Source: Augochlora pura
Lineage: Eukaryota > Arthropoda > Insecta > Hymenoptera > Halictidae
Length of the DNA stretch: 64,000 nucleotides
Direction: 5' to 3'
Assembly: GCF_028453695.1 (NCBI RefSeq)
Contig: NC_135778.1
Coordinates: 34,833,214 to 34,897,213 of the forward strand
The translations under genes were made by a program, and so were the position numbers. The notes beneath the pieces are model-generated. The model ran no database searches. It was not told the DNA's origin and saw only the letters and a list, made by a program, of their open reading frames with translations. Below are positions 60,451-64,000 of this stretch, piece after piece. Within the stretch, counting starts at the first letter, position 1; every line of letters starts with the position of its first letter.

Positions 60451-61607
60451 TGCTATTTCGAGGAAAATGTAGCCCATCTCTGCCGACTCGATTAACAACA
60501 AAGACACGACAGTGTCGGCGATAGAGACCTCGGCGTATTTTTTTTCCTTAATTTTTTGCTTTTTTACAGAAAACTGTCCACCATTTTATAACATTCTGAA
60601 TCGTACTTTTGTGACCTTGCACTTTTACTAAAATAAATGACGAGAATCTAACAACATGGGTAACGTGGGGGCTTTGGGGATAGAACGGAGGACGCTAGGT
60701 GTTTCCCGACAGAGTCTCTGTGTGTGCGTGCGTGTCACGCAGCGATCGTAAGAGGCCGTGTCCAATCGTATTGTCGCCATCGAATCGATCACGTCCACGA
60801 TCGCGAGATATAACTTGCCAAAAAGAAGCATCGAAGCAGAGAGGAAGCACGATTCTAATTAATTTTTTTCAACGGTTTCTCTTCATCTTTCGGAGATTTG
60901 AAGAAATTTGTCTGTGATCACTGAGATTTAAAAGAGGGAGTGTCCCCAGCAGGGACTGTTTGGCGCTCGGTAACTTACAATCTTCGCATGACACGCGCGT
61001 GTGTTTTTACGTCTAACTTTCTCAGAAGGTACCTCTTTCGTATTTTCAGATTTTTGTGCTCTGCTAGACCCAAACCCTACTCGATCGGGAGTAGAGTGGT
61101 TTCGTTTTCTTGTGTGCAATCCATTCTGGCTGCGGTTACAGGCACGCCAACGAGAAATAAATAACGGTCCGCGTTTCTTGTTCACGCCCACGTTTTTCGA
61201 CGTCGCGGGATTACTGGTAAATAACACAGAACGGGTGTGCGCGGTTAACGAGGGAATTTGGAATTGTTTCTGGGATCGCTTGCCGTAACCGCAGCTTCAC
61301 AAACATAATTTCTGTCCTCGTCGGGTACGCTTCGAACGAATACGATCGATCTAGCACGAAGATGTTAGGTTCCAGCATCCATATCAGAGATCATCGTTGA
61401 TCGCCGAATCAGTCCCTCGCGAATATTGTTCCTCCTCTCTCTCTCTCTCAACGTTACCTTCTCGTTTCTTTTCTCTGCTTCGTCTTTCTTATTGCTTATG
61501 GTACACGGACGCGAGGATCGATCCGATACGCGCATCGATATTCTCCTGCGAATCTCGACCTCGACAGCCTATAATGCTATGAGAATAAGAAAGCGAGGGG
61601 GAGACTT

Positions 61608-61610
<3 letters not shown>

Positions 61611-61657
<47 letters not shown>
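61611..61657. repeat. GA dinucleotide run
   Basis: About 23 nearly perfect GA units. GA runs can bind GAGA-type factors, so it may matter for chromatin, but there is no direct evidence. Confidence 0.95.
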
Positions 61658-61661
<4 letters not shown>

Positions 61662-62512
61662 GGAGGGGGGAAGAATAGAGGAGAAAATGAGACAAAATAG
61701 GAGAATATCGAGGCACGCAAAGTACGATTATAGAAGAATGGCGGAACGCGAAACCAAGGGAAACTGCAGTGTACGCTAAATGCCAGTACGAGGAAAGTGT
61801 CAACATCCGGCGTCTCGGTACCGCAGGCAGTGGTACGTTTCGGTTTGTTACGATAGAGATCGGTGGTGCCAGATCGGGGGGAACCATTTCCGAACAGAAA
61901 TTCGTTTTCTCGTTGCTCGAATCGTTACGCCCACCCGACGTAGCCACGCCCACGCTGAGCAGAGAACGAGACTTTTGTCAAATGGTCCTTGCGCGGATTC
62001 GCTCGAAACTGCTGGAACAAGTCCCATGATCTGGGATCACCGAGGAACGGTTGCGATGTGACAGCAGGAGGTACTAGTCGTCGCGTTGCTCCGCCCCCTC
62101 CCGCTCATCTCTTCGCCACTTTTGTTCAACTTTCTGGTACAACGATGGGTTTTACTTTACAAGGATATACAATGTGTCGTCGCAGCTATTCGAGTTCCAT
62201 TAGTTCTTCTCTTCCCTTGTTCGATAAAAAACGAAACAGAAGAAAAAGCATCGGATAGCTCCGTCGATCGGTGGAATCCTTTTTGCACACGCGGCTGCTG
62301 CGACGCGACGGTCGAAACAAACATTGGCAGCAAAGTGGCAGCGAAGGTCCCGCGCGGACTCGGTTTACAACGTTAACGAACAGTTTGCGAGATTATCGCT
62401 ATTGAAAAAAGTACTTTGGAGATCTTGTTCTATTTACGGACAATGCAATTTTCATCGGTGTATCTATCGCGTAAAAGGATTCCAACGATCGCAAATTGAT
62501 TAAAGGCTGGAG

Positions 62513-62612
62513 GATATATAGGATATATATACATATGTATAAATATATATATATACATATATATGTATATATATATATGTATATACATATATATATGTAT
62601 GTATAGTATATG
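62513..62612. repeat. TA/TATG-rich microsatellite
   Basis: About 100 bases of alternating TATA and TATG units; Ile/Tyr frames over it are repeat artefacts. Confidence 0.9.
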
Positions 62613-64000
62613 TACAATTTGTTGGATGAAAACTGTTCTCGATCTCGTATTGGGGTCGAAACGCGAGACGTTGAACGGTTTTCACGGATCGTGGCGATAT
62701 ACATGTACCGGTATCGCTGAACGAGAACGGTTCGTTTGTTTCATTGTTATACAGACATTGATTTCTGGCCGTTGTCTCTTTTATCCACCTTGTTCCCGTT
62801 CCATCTTCGTTCCTAGTTCTTTTTCTTGGCTTCGTTCTTGCTCGCAGTAACGTCGAAGACAAACGAAGAGGATAAACGGAGAGCAGGATAACACAGACAT
62901 CCCCTGGTAGATATCGGCCGGTTCGCAGGATTTCCCTACCAGAGACGATTTTTCGCGAGGTATATACAACAGGATAGTACTTTATGCTTCTCCGAGGCCG
63001 ATCGTCCGCCACCAAGGCGTGGCCTCGATGGAGGCGTGTCCTGCCTCTCTACGTCTCTAACTACCGGTCGCAAGAGGCGTGGCCTTCCTCCGCACACTAA
63101 CGTCAACGCCGACGTTGAACGGACGCGGCCACGCCCACCGCCGAATGCGTGGCCCTCTTTCGCCACCGCTCTCGCAAGCACGCTACTTGTCCGAAAACAC
63201 ATCCAGAAAGCATTCGCTCTCGCTTCCGTTTCATATTTCGTTTTTCAATTCCTTAGACTCCCCGCCGTATCGTCGTCATCACGACGTATTTATTTTCCGT
63301 TTCCCGCCGCGTTTCGGTTTGTTCTTCCTCTATTTGTTTTTGCGCGCGGATTAATCTACACAATTCTTAAATAGTAGCGTATCGCGTTTAAATACAGAGT
63401 ACAGAGTAAGAACAACCGGAGCGTAAAAAGTTTTGGATGAATATTATCGCGAGTTAGGGACGGGACGTGTGTGAGACGTGTCGATTATATTACGATTTTC
63501 TCCTAGCTCGTGGTTTTTTTTGTCGCTTTCTGAAACTTTTCTGCTTCCCGTTTTGCTAGACCATTTTTCTTCTCCGTGTAGAGTTTTCTTTCTTTTTTTT
63601 TGTTCTCGCGACAACGATGACACAACTATGACAACGTGGCGCGATCATTCTCGACGGCGAACGATAAACGATAACGTAAACAGATATTACAACGATGGCA
63701 GAGCAAAAGAAAACGACGATAACGGTAACGGTGATAACGAGCATGCAAAGATTTCGATAACAATAAGATATCGTTTTTTAACGCGTGTCGTGTATATTTT
63801 GAGTGTGTATGTGTGGGCGTGTATGGACGTAAACCGTTCGGTTACTCGCGATCGAGCACCAATTTTCGCTTGAAATTTGCGACAATTTCGATTGACGATT
63901 CGGTGAGTCGATCGCGGTCGATCGAAATCTTACATCTTTTGTGTATTTCTATCTCGCAATGCGCGTTTCTTCCTTGGGTCTAGTTCTTCCATCGGCACCG

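Larger units (their letters stand above)
57486..64000. other. Gene-free right end with simple repeats and CpG-rich blocks
   Basis: After the CXXC1 3' UTR (AATAAA near 57932) there are 6.5 kb without a protein-coding frame that I can support. The stretch contains a C-rich block (58685-58720), a TAG/ATT repeat (59180-59399), AT and TG microsatellites, a GA run and a CpG-rich tract from about 60.7 kb on with GC-box-like CACGCCC/GGCGTGG motifs. It may be a long UTR, promoter or first intron of a gene that continues beyond the right edge, but nothing proves that. Confidence 0.45.

Noticed and set aside
61426..61779. Frames with long Arg-Glu runs around the GA repeat
   Set aside because: The run is the GA dinucleotide repeat read in frame; the flanks show no domain.
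1..64000. CRISPR arrays, bacterial operons, insertion sequences and rRNA genes
   Set aside because: None was found; the window is eukaryotic and shows no regularly spaced direct repeats or rRNA-like sequence.

Overview
The window reads as nuclear genomic DNA of an insect. Its genes are split by short introns (mostly 55-110 bp) with GT-AG borders, the flanks are AT-rich, and every recognisable product is a metazoan protein. A GluN3-like NMDA receptor gene, which I do not know from Drosophila, and the overall gene style suggest a hymenopteran (bee, ant or wasp). That is an inference and the species cannot be named. I rebuilt exon structures by hand. In eleven of the twelve host genes the exons join into one open frame of about the family's usual length; the exception is the 3' end of ELYS.

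Layout, left to right. 1.2-3.8 kb (-) ATG7, autophagy E1-like enzyme. 4.7-9.0 kb (+) GAK/auxilin, divergent from ATG7. 11.1-15.8 kb (+) GluN3-like ionotropic glutamate receptor. 17.9-20.4 kb (-) a broken, unspliced, apparently virus-derived segment with a second small intact reading frame. 24.8-27.1 kb (+) Keap1. 28.0-29.2 kb (+) glucoside xylosyltransferase (GXYLT/shams). 30.2-34.4 kb (+) DHX37/kurz helicase. 35.0-36.1 kb (-) TMX2. 37.7-45.0 kb (+) ELYS nucleoporin. 46.5-48.0 kb (-) CCDC50-like protein. 50.4-52.6 kb (+) MGAT1. 53.9-54.7 kb (-) NDUFA8. 55.6-57.5 kb (+) CXXC1/Cfp1. From 57.5 kb to the right edge I see no gene, only microsatellites, a C-rich block and CpG-rich sequence with GC-box-like motifs.

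The genes are mostly unrelated housekeeping functions: autophagy, clathrin uncoating, redox sensing, Notch/EGF glycosylation, ribosome biogenesis, ER thioredoxin-like protein, nuclear pore assembly, N-glycan branching, complex I and CpG-island chromatin. There is no sign of an operon-like pathway. Several pairs are head to head (ATG7/GAK, TMX2/ELYS, CCDC50/MGAT1, NDUFA8/CXXC1), so shared promoter regions are likely.

The least ordinary items are the virus-like relic at 17.9-20.4 kb, a long imperfect palindrome of about 235 bp between NDUFA8 and CXXC1, a tandem RRASS array plus SILK and RVxF-type PP1-docking motifs in the ELYS tail, a GluN3-type glycine at the pore of the glutamate receptor, and a strong G-quadruplex-type block near 58.7 kb.
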